Shown here piece after piece: positions 1-11,693 of a stretch of DNA of 64,000 nt. Position 1 is the first letter of the stretch; each line of letters begins with the position of its first letter. The stretch is from Calycina herbarum (lineage: Eukaryota > Ascomycota > Leotiomycetes > Helotiales > Pezizellaceae): positions 186,001 through 250,000 of the forward strand of contig LLEY01000093.1 in the NCBI GenBank assembly GCA_001414485.1, given 5' to 3'. The position numbers were made by a program, and so were the translations under genes. Under the pieces are notes generated by a model that saw only the letters and a program-made list of their open reading frames with translations, did no database searches and was not told the DNA's origin.

Positions 1-323
1 AATTCGGGACGGAGAAACTTTTTAGAAGAGAAATTTTAGGAAAGTCTTGCGACCCATTAAAGATCATTCCACCTACGAGGTAGAGGAAGTGATCATATGT
101 TATCTAAGTCAGAGTATTCATCAAAAGCACTTCTCTCCACATTCGCTCTGAGCGACACAACTAGCAATGTTCAGACTGGAATGAGATTGTATGTTCGTTG
201 TCACTGAACCAATGTGACAGGCCATCATAAAAAATGAACATCCACTTCTTCATCATCGTCATCGTCATCCTCCCCTCCCTTAATCCCACTGACCCTCCCC
301 CCAACCCGGTTCAATGTGGATTT

Positions 324-2431
324 TCAACTCTTCCATCGCGTTCGCTCTTCTAGAATCCTTATACTCTCCTCGAGTCCCTTCTTTCCTTCTCTCCAAATTT
401 CTTCTCTGTTTTTGTCTTTGAGCAAGACCTTAACCATTACTCTCTTTGGTCCATGGAGGGTGACCTGTATCTCTTTGAGCTTCTATGGAACGGAAGTAGT
501 TGTAGAAGCAACGAAGGAAAAGAAGGCTGGGAGGGATAAGTCCATTTGGTCTAGGTCCAAGCCAGAGTTCTTTGATATTCGGGCTAATTATCCAGACGGG
601 AATGTATTTATCAGGGTCCTTTGGGATTTGAGAAGACGTTGGGGATGGGAGGTGTATTTGAGACTCTGGTCTCCGGGATGATTGGGGTGAGAGGGGCTGG
701 TTGAAATGCGGTGCTGAAGGTGGAAGTTGTGCTGACACCGGATATGGCCCGGTAGAGTTTCTAACTTCTGTTAGAGTACTTGGCTGGGTGGCAGAAATAA
801 TGTTGTTTGAATATTGCATCGATCGCTTATTCGCATAGTTTCTTTCTTGAACTAGGCGCTCGATATTCATACCTTTCATTTCAGCCGCCGCTTGATATGG
901 GTATAGTGAGGGAGTATATGGAGAGGGTCTGTACAATGGGGGAGTACTTTGATCGATTGGGATCGGTTGGCGCACTTTCTGTCTGTCGCTAAAATCTCTT
1001 TCCCGGTGAGCGAACGAGGCCAATCTGTTTGCATCGTCAGAGAAACCGTTATTGGTGACGATGGTATCGGTTCGTGGCTCGTAGGTCTTAAGAGGTTGTG
1101 CTCTGTTTGTCCGGGTATTGCTTGATGTCCCCAAACAAATATAAGCGTTTTCCTTCCGTAGTTGTAGTGCAACAAGACCCTCTCGAGGATATGGTGTAGT
1201 CAGGTTGTTCGTCTTGTTTGACACCACCATCTTCTCAATCACTGCTTATCTCGATCACAGAAGGGTTTGAAGCTACTTCTGTGGCAAGAAGTGGGGTTTT
1301 AGGTTTTTTCTGGGGCTGTTGGGCTCTTGTTGGGGAAGGGTCAAAGGAAGACTCTCTTCTCTTCTTGTGGTCCCGATCAGCTGACTTCGAATGGCGTTCT
1401 TCGGATTTTAGAGAATGGTCTAATACCTCTCCCTACAAGATATTAATTTGAGTTGAAATTCCTGCACTGTCACAAGCAGAGTGTATCATAACTGCAATTC
1501 GTTTTGAGTACACTGCAATTTCCTCGGGGTTTTTGGTGTACTTGTTCTTGGTCTATTAGAACCTCAGTATTTTTGTATGCCTTTGGTGACTTGTAAAGTA
1601 AGAAAGCAAATCAATGAAACTTCAATGTAAACCCTCTATGCTCCAACGTTTGGGAATTTTTGGAAACACTAGAGAGTTATATAAAGGAGTCTTAGCGAAC
1701 AAGCATCCCCTGAACACCAAGATGAGGGTCAGCGGAACTTGACACGCTTCTATGCTTCCTAGTAGCATTTGTAGACGGAATCACTTGATTGCAGTGCTAC
1801 TTGGCTATCTACGTACCGAAAAGAATTATATAGATTCGAATCCACTTGCCTTGAAAGGTTCTCGGTTGATTCGAATGAGACCAAAGGATTTTCTATTAGA
1901 GGTGTTGGTATTTCGCTCTCATTTTGCCTCAATTCGTCTCCAATAACAAGTCTAATCTCAGGCAACTTCTTAGGCGTGTACTTGCGATAGTTTTTGGCAT
2001 TGTTGTTCTGTTTGCAGATATACTGCGCCAAATACCCGACGATGCTAATGGAAGAAAATTAACCACAGGCCACGCCAGCAATTAAGAACATGAATGAAAA
2101 TAAATCGTAAAACTTATGTAACGTCATCCCGAGGATAGATTGGATCCCCCTCTCGAATCCAACCTCTGTCAGCAGCCCAGAATCTTTCGGCACCACACCT
2201 CAGTAGCTCTTTCGCCATGGTTCCCAGGTCCTCTCGAACACCTGATCTTGTCCAATTTAGTAACTTTTCGCCAGGTGTTCCACCTGTAGTCCAATACGAT
2301 TTCTTGAACCGTGCTAACTCGTTTTTGAAATTTGCTAAGGCAGCTGCGCGCAGGCCGAGGGCTTCTTGGAATTCTCCAAGACTTCCTATTTCATTGTAGT
2401 AAACTGGCTCGGTTGGGTGGATTTGAGCCAT
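324..2431 (-). pseudogene. Decayed copy of an unrecognised four-exon fungal gene family (paralogue of 32339-34286)
   Basis: Function unknown; I do not recognise the family. The start is the ATG at 2431. Exon 1 (to about 2120) encodes the same roughly 100-residue N-terminal module as the gene at 32339, sharing a Y-W-x-x-x-G-x-P-G-like core, a MAE/MAK-E-L stretch and an IYP-R/H-D end. Exon 2 (about 2053-1817) carries the matching YxCKQN block, and exon 3 lies near 1500-1560. Exon 4 starts at 1432 after TTGTAG and begins GGAGAGG as in the paralogue. The frame breaks twice. Near 1243 an in-frame TGA follows SVIEISSD and the homologous reading resumes one frame over. Near 480 the C-terminal module continues in another frame down to a TGA at 324-326. 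The exon 1 donor is also poor: GAC|GTTACA is phase 0, while the homologous acceptor needs phase 2. I therefore call it a pseudogene; sequencing error at both sites is the alternative. Confidence 0.7.
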
Positions 2432-2953
2432 TCCCAGTTGAGGAAAGCCTTCTCTATATTTCGAGAGAGAAAAGAAAGTGCCCCGAGAAAAGAGGGGAGA
2501 AAAGAGGGGGTGCTTTAAGGTTGGATTCTGGGAAAGAACTTGATACCGTTTCGAAAAAGGACACAGAAAATGACAACGTACAAGTCTCGCAGAAAGGGGA
2601 CGGCTGTTAAGCTAAATATGTGTTCACGAGCTGTTGTTTCAGTCGGGAGTAATACTACAGTTCCTGTTTCCCATCTCAAAAAAGGGACTTCAAAAAAGGG
2701 GGTTTCAAAAAATTAAGATATATTGTTGAATTCCTTAGCGATGGGGCTGCAATTAGTGGAAGGTGGGAAGAATGGAGAGTGAGAATGTGATGCTTTCGGC
2801 AGCTAAGAGAAGAAAGACCATGGGGGTGTTTTTTTTTTTTGCTTGATCATGAAAATTGGAGAAGGAGGACGGAAGTTCCTTCTCGCTTAGGCTGGTGAAA
2901 TGTATATATTAAGTTTTTTTTACTGTTAAGTTGATATGTAGGACAAAAGACTG
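2432..2953. other. Intergenic region between the decayed paralogue and the GT92 gene
   Basis: This stretch of about 520 bp lies upstream of the minus-strand pseudogene and downstream of the minus-strand GT92 gene. It holds purine-rich tracts (2460-2515, with several GAGGGGAGAAAAG-like repeats) and a T10 run near 2832. I see no further coding sequence. Confidence 0.5.
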
Positions 2954-4660
2954 TCAAGGATCATATTCAGCCATCTCCGGACATCCAACGTGAGGAAGTT
3001 TATGTTCGAGGCTATCCCAAAACGATTCTCCTTTAGGATCTGTAACATTAAGTTAGCAAGTGTCCTCCAAATACTGACCACGTTTCTTGACGGAGTGTCG
3101 AAAGGGAAAAGTCTGGTCACTTGACTTGTGATGATTTCAGCCCCCACCTCGAGAAATTGGCTCACTTGTAGCCTAATCGCCAGCGACCAAGAAACCAAGG
3201 AACCCAAGAGACCCAAGAAAAAACGGAGAAGAAGAAGAAAAAAACATACCATCCATAGCATTCCCCCTCCCCATCTTCTCCTCATACTCCTCCCTACTTT
3301 TCCCAGCATAATGATGCAACGCAATCCTCCCCCTCCCAACCGGCACCCTAAAAGCCTCACTCTCAACCACATCCCCCGCTTCCCCCACAGTCCTATACCC
3401 CTCCTCCAAAAACCATAAATGCGGATTACTGGGTCGCACCCCCACATCCGTCCTCACAATACTCTTAACATGACTATTATTACTCCTCGGTCCATCCCAA
3501 ATACACTCTGTAAAAGCTTTCCGAACACTCTCAGGTCGGGTGAGAAGGCCGGAGGAAGTATGCATACGCCAGTTCACTGCTACTGCTCCTACACCCTCTT
3601 CTTGCTCTTTTTCTTTGAGGAAGGAGAAGAGCGTTTCATTCCCAGCGGTCATTTCGAGGAATTCATCACCATCAATAAAAACCATCCATTTATGTCTACT
3701 CCCCCACATCTCCAAACATCTTTGATAAATAAGCAATTGTTGTGAATGTCCCTTCCCGCGTCTACTCTGATCCTGATAATCAAAATGCACAGCTCCAGGC
3801 GGGACACCCAGGTTTATAGTTGGGATCGTGGATAAAGGGGGGTTGGAACCGTCGTCCATGATGTAGAAGTGGTGGATGCCCAGGTGATTGTAGTGGTGGA
3901 TTAACCATTCGGGAAGATCGAGGGGCACATTTTTGAGGGCTGCGCAGATGGCTATGTAATTGTAGTCTTCTTTTGCTTGTTGTTCTTCGGGAGAGAATTG
4001 GGTTGGTTCGGGGGTTAGGGAGGGGAGGGGAAGGGAGGCGGCTTTTGATTGCAGTGCTTTTGCGTGTTCGGAGGGTGGTTGGGGTTGGTCTTTGTTGTTG
4101 GCATTGGGTTTCTCGTTGAAGGATTCCGGTGTTGGGATTGGTTTCTTTTCTTTCTGTTTAGGACCCGCTTTCGCTGGTTTGGTGTTCGGCTTTTCCTTTG
4201 GTTTCTCTGGTTGAGCAACAGGTTCAGGAGCCAATTCCAAATTCTCCTCCCCTCCCTCCCCAGGCCTCAGCCGTCCAGGTATCGCGTCAAAAGGCGAATC
4301 ATACTGATCCCCCAAAACAGGATACGGATTTTCCACCGGAGCCACACCCTCAAATCGATCATCCCACTCTGTTTTGACCTTCGACTCAACCTTTACCTCT
4401 TTCCACTCATCCTTTCCTACTCCAACATTCTCCTTCCCCTTCCCTATTCCCACCTCTTTCTTCCCTTCTCCCGGCTTCACTACCGTCGGTTTCGAGGGTC
4501 GATGTATTGGCGTAACAGCCTTGGGATTCTTCACCCCCTCACCCGGCTGTGAACCTTGAGACCCCTCATCCACAATCAAGAAATAAAATCCCATAAAACA
4601 GATTGTGATTACGAGGATCATACGCCAATTCAGAGATTGAATCTCAGCGATAGCCCTCAT
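2954..4660 (-). CDS. Glycosyltransferase family 92 type II membrane protein
   Basis: Model: complement(join(2954..3039,3250..4660)), 498 residues. A short cytoplasmic N-terminus precedes one membrane segment (about residues 14-30, MILVITICFMGFYFLIV), giving a Golgi/ER type II topology. A long Pro/Lys/Glu-rich stem follows to about residue 230. The catalytic part (about 230-460) starts YNYIAICAALKN and has the EWLIHHYNHLGIHHFYIMDD block and a metal-binding-type DGDEF motif near residue 328. These are the hallmarks of GT92 (formerly DUF23) and related GT-A enzymes. HHYAGKSREEYEEK near the end matches the family's C-terminal signature. The single intron (donor GTATGT, acceptor TTACAG) restores an in-frame tail ending EMAEYDP. 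The sugar donor and acceptor cannot be read from sequence. The start is the first ATG before the membrane segment. Confidence 0.85.
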
Positions 4661-6449
4661 CTTGAATCCCCCTCCATGTACCGCTCAAAACACAAGAGAG
4701 AGAAAAACCAAGGAGCAAGAAGAACAAGAAACCGAGAAACAAGAGATGCAAAAAGAGAGGACACCCACCATATTGACAGAAAAAAAGTCGCGTACCTACC
4801 CCCCAAAACGCGACGGCCCATCTCATCTGGAATGAAAGGCATTTTCAGCCTCAAAAAGGGAGACCAATAACATCCCTATTCTTCCTCTGGCTTGCTCGCT
4901 TGAGACAATTTATTCCCTTTTCTCGCCTGTCAAGGACTTTCTCAGCGTGTTTTATCAGATGGTGGCGTCCCAAAAGTGAGACATTGATACTTGCATCCTT
5001 CCCAATTAGGCCTTCAAAGGGAGAGCGAACTCTAGAAATAGAAATGTAAGAATTATTTTGTTGCACTTCGCAGCTTTATGATATATCATTTTTGTGGTGG
5101 GAGCGGGCCGACTCGTGTGGACATGATGTATTTGAATTCCTTCTCAAATACATGAGATACTGTCGTGAAACTCTACGACTACAGCTTGAAAAATTATAAG
5201 TTTTGAGTTGGGGAGTAATTAGTAGCTGGTAAATCTTCTTAGATTTTCAGTTGACTTTTGCGATTTTATTTGAGGGTTGTGAAGTAGTAGATAGGCACCG
5301 GGCAATCCGACGACTATCTGTAGAATGGGGTGCGATGACGGCATTGTTCCCCCTTTTGGAGTGGAATTTTGGGTGTGTGGGAAAACCAGCGAAAAGAACG
5401 AGGAGCAAGGAGAACTCGAAGATTGAATATGTATGACCTATCGTCGCTCCTCCTTTTTCCCAGGTCCTAACCTCGAGACTCGAGGTCGCTCCTTCCCTCA
5501 CCTGGACGTCGCAAGTCCATCACGAAGGGAAGGCACAACTCTCGACATCTCCAGAGTATTACCCCCTCTCTTCATATGCGATTCCTTGTCATCGAAAAGG
5601 TATCGCGGAAAGAAGATTCCTTTTCAGTCTTTTCTTTCCAGAGTCTGTACCTAGGTATCTGTATCATAATCGCAATGTAAGCAGCCACGGGCGCCCTTTC
5701 TTGTCGCAGTTGCACTCGAAGAATCGCTCCTCCCACATACTCCATATCCTTTGCGCAGGAAACGTGAGAATCTCGCGGTTCCATGGCGAGCTGGTCGCTA
5801 TTCATAAAAGACTCCTGGGAATCGAGGAGAGACGATGTGTAGAGATGCAGAGCAATACAATTACTTACACTTCGTCTCGAGACACTTGTCGCTGCATGCC
5901 CGTGGTGCGTCGCTGAGAGGTCCGGGAAATAGATGTGACAACGTGAGACTCGACTTTGCAGCGTCCATTCGTAGAAGTAATCATCACTTCGTCGGTCCCG
6001 TCCAAAGATTCCCAATCCCAAAATCCCGAGAACCCGTCCCGAAATCCCGTCTCTTCCCACCTCATTCCCGAACAACACCAGCGAGGGAGGCAGTGCAAAA
6101 AAAGAAATGAGACCAACAATGCCACGCTGACGAGAACCTCACGCCGCCCCCCTCATCTTCCCACCATCCACGTTATCCCAGGATCGCAGCTCACTGCTTT
6201 TCCAAAAATGACGTGTTATTGGTTGGATCGCCAATTATCTAATGAAAAAAATCTGGGATTTTCCCTTTTGACGTCAAAAGTGAAGAAAGTTTAATTTCAA
6301 TGGTTATATTTTGGGGGGTTTGCTGATTATTTTGTTTTGCAGAGATTCCCACACGAGAGAAAGAGAGGCAACTGTAGAGGGAGTTCTATATTTGGAAATC
6401 AATTCGTCGATGAGCGTTGATTTTCGAAAAAACCCCTTGTCAATTCAAT

Positions 6450-6597
6450 AAAGTGACCCCCTTGTTTAACGTTTACTTCGTCCCAGGCGTAACAAAGGTT
6501 ATCCAAATGGGGCAACTGCCACATTTCCGATGTCTTATGCTACCAAAAAACTCCTGAAAAGTATATAAAGTGACCCCCCTATTTAACGTTTATTTCG
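6450..6597. repeat. Pair of 31-bp direct repeats, 117 bp apart
   Basis: Copies lie at 6450-6480 and 6567-6597. Both read AAAGTGACCCCC, then a short variable part, then TTTAACGTTTA, C or T, TTCG. They differ at only a few positions. No open frame or tRNA feature explains them. They could be binding sites, remnants of an insertion, or a local duplication. Confidence 0.7.
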
Positions 6598-8747
6598 CCA
6601 GAGACGAAGTAAAAGGCCTGGGACGAAGTAGCTGTGAGTTTGAAGCCGTTACCCGTTCTCGATTACCTAGCAATTGCCGTTATCCATCATCGAACAGCAT
6701 CACTATTTCTAAGAAAAAGAACTTAGCCCCATTGGAAGGCCAAACAAGCAGCACCGGAACGGGGAGAATTCTCTCCCGCGAGGCATATCATCGGCGCCAC
6801 CCCTTCTCTATAAGCTACAAGTCTCGACACTTGACTCGCTCGTATTTTTGGCAGCTCCAGAAAAAAACTTATACACAACCCGAGTCGAGAAATTTTAGAG
6901 TGATGGTCAATGAATGCTGATCTGTCGATCTTTTAATAAATAACGAGGAACAAGATTTCGAAGAAGCTTTCTCTCGATATTGTTCCTGGATGATCTTCGA
7001 TAGCTTCCTGGTTCCCACAGTAGATAAAATGTCTTGGCCCTTTAGGATGTCCTGTTTCTTAATTTCTTGCTTCGGAGATGGCGATGGGGTTGACGAGAGA
7101 CGGTGTTTTCCGTCTGTTTTGTAAATCTCTTGGACAGCCATCTCGAAATAAAGCAGGAAAGAAACCAAAGAACGGATGAAAAATGCATACCTTGAATGTT
7201 TGCATTATCGTCCTGCATTGCCGTGATGCAAGAAAAATTGTGAAAACACACTACCGATGTTCTTTGACCTGACGCGTACCTCTCTCAAGCAGCTTAGTCA
7301 ACGAACCTCGAGATCTCGAAAATCTGCCTTGCCCCAAGTTCTCTTTTGGAGGGGACGAACGAGATGCTCATGCTCCAGTGCTCCAATCCTCTCGCCATCC
7401 AAAGAGAAACATTTTGAATTGTGGGGAAAAAGAGGGAAACGAATTTTTCATTGATTGACCGGAGGCGAAAAGTCGAGACTTGGTTGGATCTTATCGTCGG
7501 GGAAGAGTGATAGCATTGGGAATGAGATTCTGAAACTTCCGGTTTTTGGTGGGGATGTGGACGGTCATCTTTCTGGGTTCTGGATGAGAAGATCAGCCTT
7601 GTGAACATTGACCATCCCCATCTATTTTTGATGAGGAATTTGCCTGTTTCTGGGACTCTGGCCACGGGCTTTGTTTTCTTTGGACTCTTTTGGATCCACA
7701 TACTCCGTGCCCTGACCCGGGAGGTTTGGCTGGCAGCTGTTTTTGATGTGTGATTTGCTTTCGGAATGTTCTTTAGATTATCCGGGAGGAGATAGAAGCT
7801 GTGGATAGGAAAAAAGAAATGCCGTGAGGAAAGATTGGAAGATTAGACATGGAGAGAAAAGAGAAAACCACTGGTTCTCGTTGTCCAAGATCTCATGGAG
7901 CTTTGAGATGGTTTGTTCAAAGTTTCCATGTGGGTTTGTGGGTGTTGTCCAAGAGTCTTTCGTTCAGAGAATGTTTAGACGAACGAGTGGACAGGATAGA
8001 CCTTGGTGTTGTCCGTGGTGGAGAGATCGCAGCCGTCCGATGTTTTAGGAAAGGTGAAACATCGGTCGGTTAGTGCTAAGTTGAACGGTGGTTTGACAAG
8101 TCTGAACCAAGTGGTTCTAATTGTGTTTCTCGCAAGTCGAGACTAGAGAATATTCAGTTAGATTGAGTCTCTCAAAACCACAGAAATGGAAGTCTGTAAC
8201 CATGATCGCCGGAACGGTGACCGATGATCCAAACTGGGGAAAGTGATGGCGGAGTTGATATCATCACACCCTTTTCTCTGTCAAGAAGGTTGGAAGACAT
8301 GGTTGAAGGCGGAGGAGATTTCCCGACTGGCAGCCCTATATTATGGCATATCAGAGAGACCCACCCCATTGCCCATCGCGGAGGTAAATCACGGAACATC
8401 CATTCTTTCCATCGAGTTTCCACGATGGCGTTGATTTCGACGGCGATACTCAAGATGAAACTAAGCAGGCTATTTTGGCTGTCGGATGGTTCCATCCAAT
8501 CATGGTGAAGAAGTGTGGAAAAAGGCATGCACCAAGAGGGTCCGTTCATGCCTGAAAGAGGGAACAAGCTAGAAGAGAGTTGGAAGGTTTGGTGGAAGCT
8601 GTCCACTTCCACCAACTTGTTGACAGCCCATCAAGCTGAGTCAGGTGAGAAAGATGGAATTGAGCCAATGAGGCCGCGGCGGAAGAGGAAAAGTAGGTCG
8701 GAGCCGAGGTCCACGGTTCCCCGACTTCTCGGTGATTTCCACTGTAG

Positions 8748-8771
8748 TAGAGTAACAAGGTTGTTACTCTA
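8748..8771. repeat. Perfect 11-bp inverted repeat with 2-bp loop
   Basis: The arms TAGAGTAACAA and TTGTTACTCTA are separated by GG. This would form a compact hairpin. There is no U-run after it and no nearby gene end, so a bacterial-type terminator is not implied. Function unknown. Confidence 0.6.
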
Positions 8772-8810
8772 GTAGAGTGGACATTTAGTGCAAAGGATAG
8801 AGACAGGAGG

Positions 8811-8840
8811 GAGTGGATAGAGTGAATAGAGTGAATAGAG
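8811..8840 (+). repeat. 9-mer tandem repeat (GAGTGGATA / GAGTGAATA x3)
   Basis: Three near-identical 9-nt units run in a row and then fade into GAGAGG. It is a minisatellite-like low-complexity tract in the gene-poor region. Confidence 0.7.
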
Positions 8841-9134
8841 AGGTCGAGGCTTGTGCAGGCCAGAATATTGCCACGCGTTACTCAGATTTAGTCTGCTCCT
8901 GGCTCCCAAGTGGGAGACGTACCAAGCCTCAATGGCGCACAAATGGTGATGCTTGAATGGTGGGCAATGGCCGTCCACACCCCCAAGTCACACCCAAGTC
9001 CACCAGCTCATGCAGCAGCACCTGCAAGTTCAGCTCCAAAGTCCAAAGAGCAAGGACAGGACAGGCAGGGACACGGACACGTCGAGGCAGTGCATGAAGT
9101 CGAAGGCGTTACAAGAAAATGAGCCGCCGACCAT

Positions 9135-9178
9135 GAGCCACTCGTGGGCCACTCGTGAGCCACTCGTGAGCCACTCAC
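9135..9178 (+). repeat. 11-mer tandem repeat, four units
   Basis: Four consecutive units of the form G(A/G)GCCACTCGT, the last degraded to GAGCCACTCAC. It lies in the upstream region of the bZIP gene, about 670 bp before the start codon. Confidence 0.75.
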
Positions 9179-9847
9179 ACTGCAAGACAAAATCCACTCG
9201 GCTTGAATGCACTCCATACTCTCCCAGCAAATGCCCCGGACATGACCAGAAGCAGTTAGACTCGCTTGCTGCTGGACTTGGAACGGAGAAGCGGAGAGTT
9301 CAAGTATCGTAGGGCCGCCGCTGCTCTCACGCCTCCCGTCTTGCTTCACCTTCTGCTCCCACCAAATCAACCACCACAACCACCACAACCACCAACCTGC
9401 TTCCTTTCTTAGTACTTTCCCTCTTGTTTTCACAGCCTCTCCATCTCACTCTTCTTTCTTATCATACCCAACAAGTTACACCTTCGAATTCAATATCATT
9501 CGGAGATACCAATTGTACTCAACTTCCCTCCTGAGCGATACGACCGTAGGGAAATTCTCTCGGTGCTGCGCCCGCACCCCAGTCTGAGCGAAGGACGCGC
9601 GTTCACTTTCCAGAGCCTGATCCCACCCCCAGGCACCACCTCTCCTCCACCTCTCCTCTCCGAGCTTTCCATCACGCTTTCGCTCAACATCTTCCCTACA
9701 CCCAACCCAATTCACGAGAACCCTCTTGCCAAAACACCACTCTCCCCGATACACTCTCCATACACTCTCCAAACCTCAACCAAGAGAGGGACCTTCGCCA
9801 TCTCGATACCTCCCTGCAGACACCACAAAATACAACCTCACCTCACA

Positions 9848-11693
9848 ATGTCCGTGTCTTCGCAACACTCCCCTTCGACCATGTCAACCTCCAACTCACA
9901 GAACGGCTGTCTCGATCCCCTCGACTCCCTCCTCGATTTCTCCGGCTACGAACAAGTGTCCTATCATGAATCGCCTTCCATGTCACCAGCAGCAACCAAG
10001 AGCGAGTTCACAACCAGAGCCATGTCAAACACACCACCATCGCTGCCATCCAACTCTCAACCAACCCTCTCGGGTCCGAGTCACCAATACGACCTGTACA
10101 AACAGCAAACCGGTATTCCGCAGGGTGCCGTCGCAAACACATTGGCCATCAACCAAAACAACGCTCACATCAACAGCCATTATGGCTTCTCCGACAACAG
10201 TTACATGTCGGGCCTCAGCCCCAACGACGACTTTGTAGACTTCAACACGGCCCCAACCCGAAACGGTTCCTTCAACCCATCCGAGATTGATATGCAATTC
10301 GATTCACCAAATCCAGAGCCAGCCTTCTTCTACCCAGATCGAGCATCAAACGCTTTCGTTGACCCAAGTACCGTCGCACCAGCAAACAACGGTCTTCCAA
10401 CCTCTGTCCTCCCAACCCAGACTAGCAACGTTGGTCGTCTGTGGCCTGGTATGCACCAACAGCAAGCCTTGGCCAAGGCTCAAGCTCAACAAAAGCAACA
10501 ACAACAAATCATCCAACAACAGAGACAGACCGCCAACATGGGTCACTCACGGCAACCTTCATCTCAACGCGCTCGCGCATCGCACCCACCTGCCGATCCC
10601 ATTGTCGAGGAGAAGATCTCTCAATTGCTCAACTCGATGAGACAGAGCAGCGTTGGCAGTGAGGACAACGACAACTCTCACGACCACATGTCCCATGCCC
10701 ACCGCATGCGCAAGGAGGAAGACGAGATGGACGAGGATGAGAGATTACTCGCTAGTGAGGAAGGAAAGAAGCTCAGCAGCAAGGAGCGAAGACAACTCAG
10801 AAACAAGGTCTCCGCCAGAGCCTTCCGATCCAGACGCAAGGGTAAGAGCATTCATTTCACTATCCCCTACCAACTGCTAACATTTTCTAGAATACATCAG
10901 CCAACTTGAAGGAGAGATTGCTGGAAAGGTGAACGAGAACCAAGATCTTCGATCTACCAACCGTGCTTTGATGGAGGAGAACACTCGTCTCTCTGATCTC
11001 ACTCGCATGCTCTTGTCATCACCATCATTCTCTGGTTTCCTCGATACCCTCTCACAGAACCCTGCTGCTGCTCAGACTGCCCAACAAGTTACTCAACCTC
11101 GTGTCGAGCAACAACAACAGCAGCAACCACAACGCCAGGTCCGAAAGGATGTCAACCCATATGCAGCTCAACAACAAATGCACAATCACCAACAGATCGG
11201 AATGACCTTGATCCCAGAACAAACCATGGACTTCTCCATGCTTGACTTGGGTCAAGATGGTGGTTTCTCTTACCAACCTCAAGTCTTTTCCGTTCTCAGC
11301 ATGCCAGAGACCGTCATCGACACCGAGATGCTCTCAGGAAAGAGTTCCACCTTCACTCCTCTCGCCAGTGATGACGAGAAGGTCGAGCTCCCAACTGTTG
11401 AGCGTGCACCAGAAGCCTCCGTCGTTGAAGAGCCAACCAAGACGGTTGAGGTCGTCGATGAAGAATTCGATGCCGACCCAACCTTTGCTCTCTTCGCCTC
11501 TGCTCCTATCGCCGCCGCTCCCGTCTCGGAAGAGAAGGAGTTTGTCTTCGACTTTGCTTCCATGTTCTCCAAGCCATCTCAATATGAACTCGTTGTTGTG
11601 CCTACTGCCGGTGACGCAGATATCTTGAGAATGGAGAGACTCGCAAGAGAGATGGACGTCGTCTCGGAACGTTTATCGCAGATAAACTTCTAG
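9848..11693 (+). CDS. bZIP transcription factor
   Basis: Model: join(9848..10841,10891..11693), 598 residues. The intron has donor GGTAAGAG and acceptor TTTTCTAG with branch GCTAAC, and it interrupts the codon just after the basic region. The basic region is KERRQLRNKVSARAFRSRRK (about residues 312-331), matching the bZIP N-x7-R signature (N-KVSARAF-R). A heptad leucine zipper follows to about residue 365 (EYISQLEGEI, then ENRAL-type heptads). The N-terminal half is Ser/Pro/Asn-rich with Gln runs (QQQALAKAQAQQKQQQQ); the C-terminal half is Gln-rich then acidic, typical of activation regions. The chosen start has context CACAATGTC. The same frame stays open upstream to 9563, so an N-terminal extension of 95 residues is possible. 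It is a nuclear DNA-binding factor; the specific orthologue is not assigned. Confidence 0.9.

Larger units (their letters stand above)
4661..9847. other. Gene-poor region upstream of the bZIP gene
   Basis: About 5.2 kb without a convincing gene. Open frames here (for example 5572-6078 minus, 8172-8615 minus, 8953-9312 plus) overlap one another on both strands, have no recognisable motif and lack paired splice sites with frame continuity. The region contains a 31-bp direct repeat (6450 and 6567), an 11-bp hairpin (8748-8771), 9-mer and 11-mer tandem repeats (8811-8840, 9135-9178) and, from about 9310, a CT/CCA-rich stretch that is probably the promoter and long 5' leader of the bZIP gene. Confidence 0.5.

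Noticed and set aside
430..1242. 270-residue minus-strand open frame as an intact gene
   Set aside because: Comparison with the paralogue at 32339 shows it is only the middle of a larger four-exon gene, starting at a non-ATG codon after one frame break and ending after another.
5572..6078. 168-codon minus-strand frame as a gene
   Set aside because: Several frames on both strands overlap it, and there is no domain, signal peptide or splice continuity.
9563..9847. N-terminal extension of the bZIP protein
   Set aside because: The frame is open, but the stretch is CT/CCA-rich leader-like DNA and the ATG at 9848 has a better context. Kept only as an alternative.
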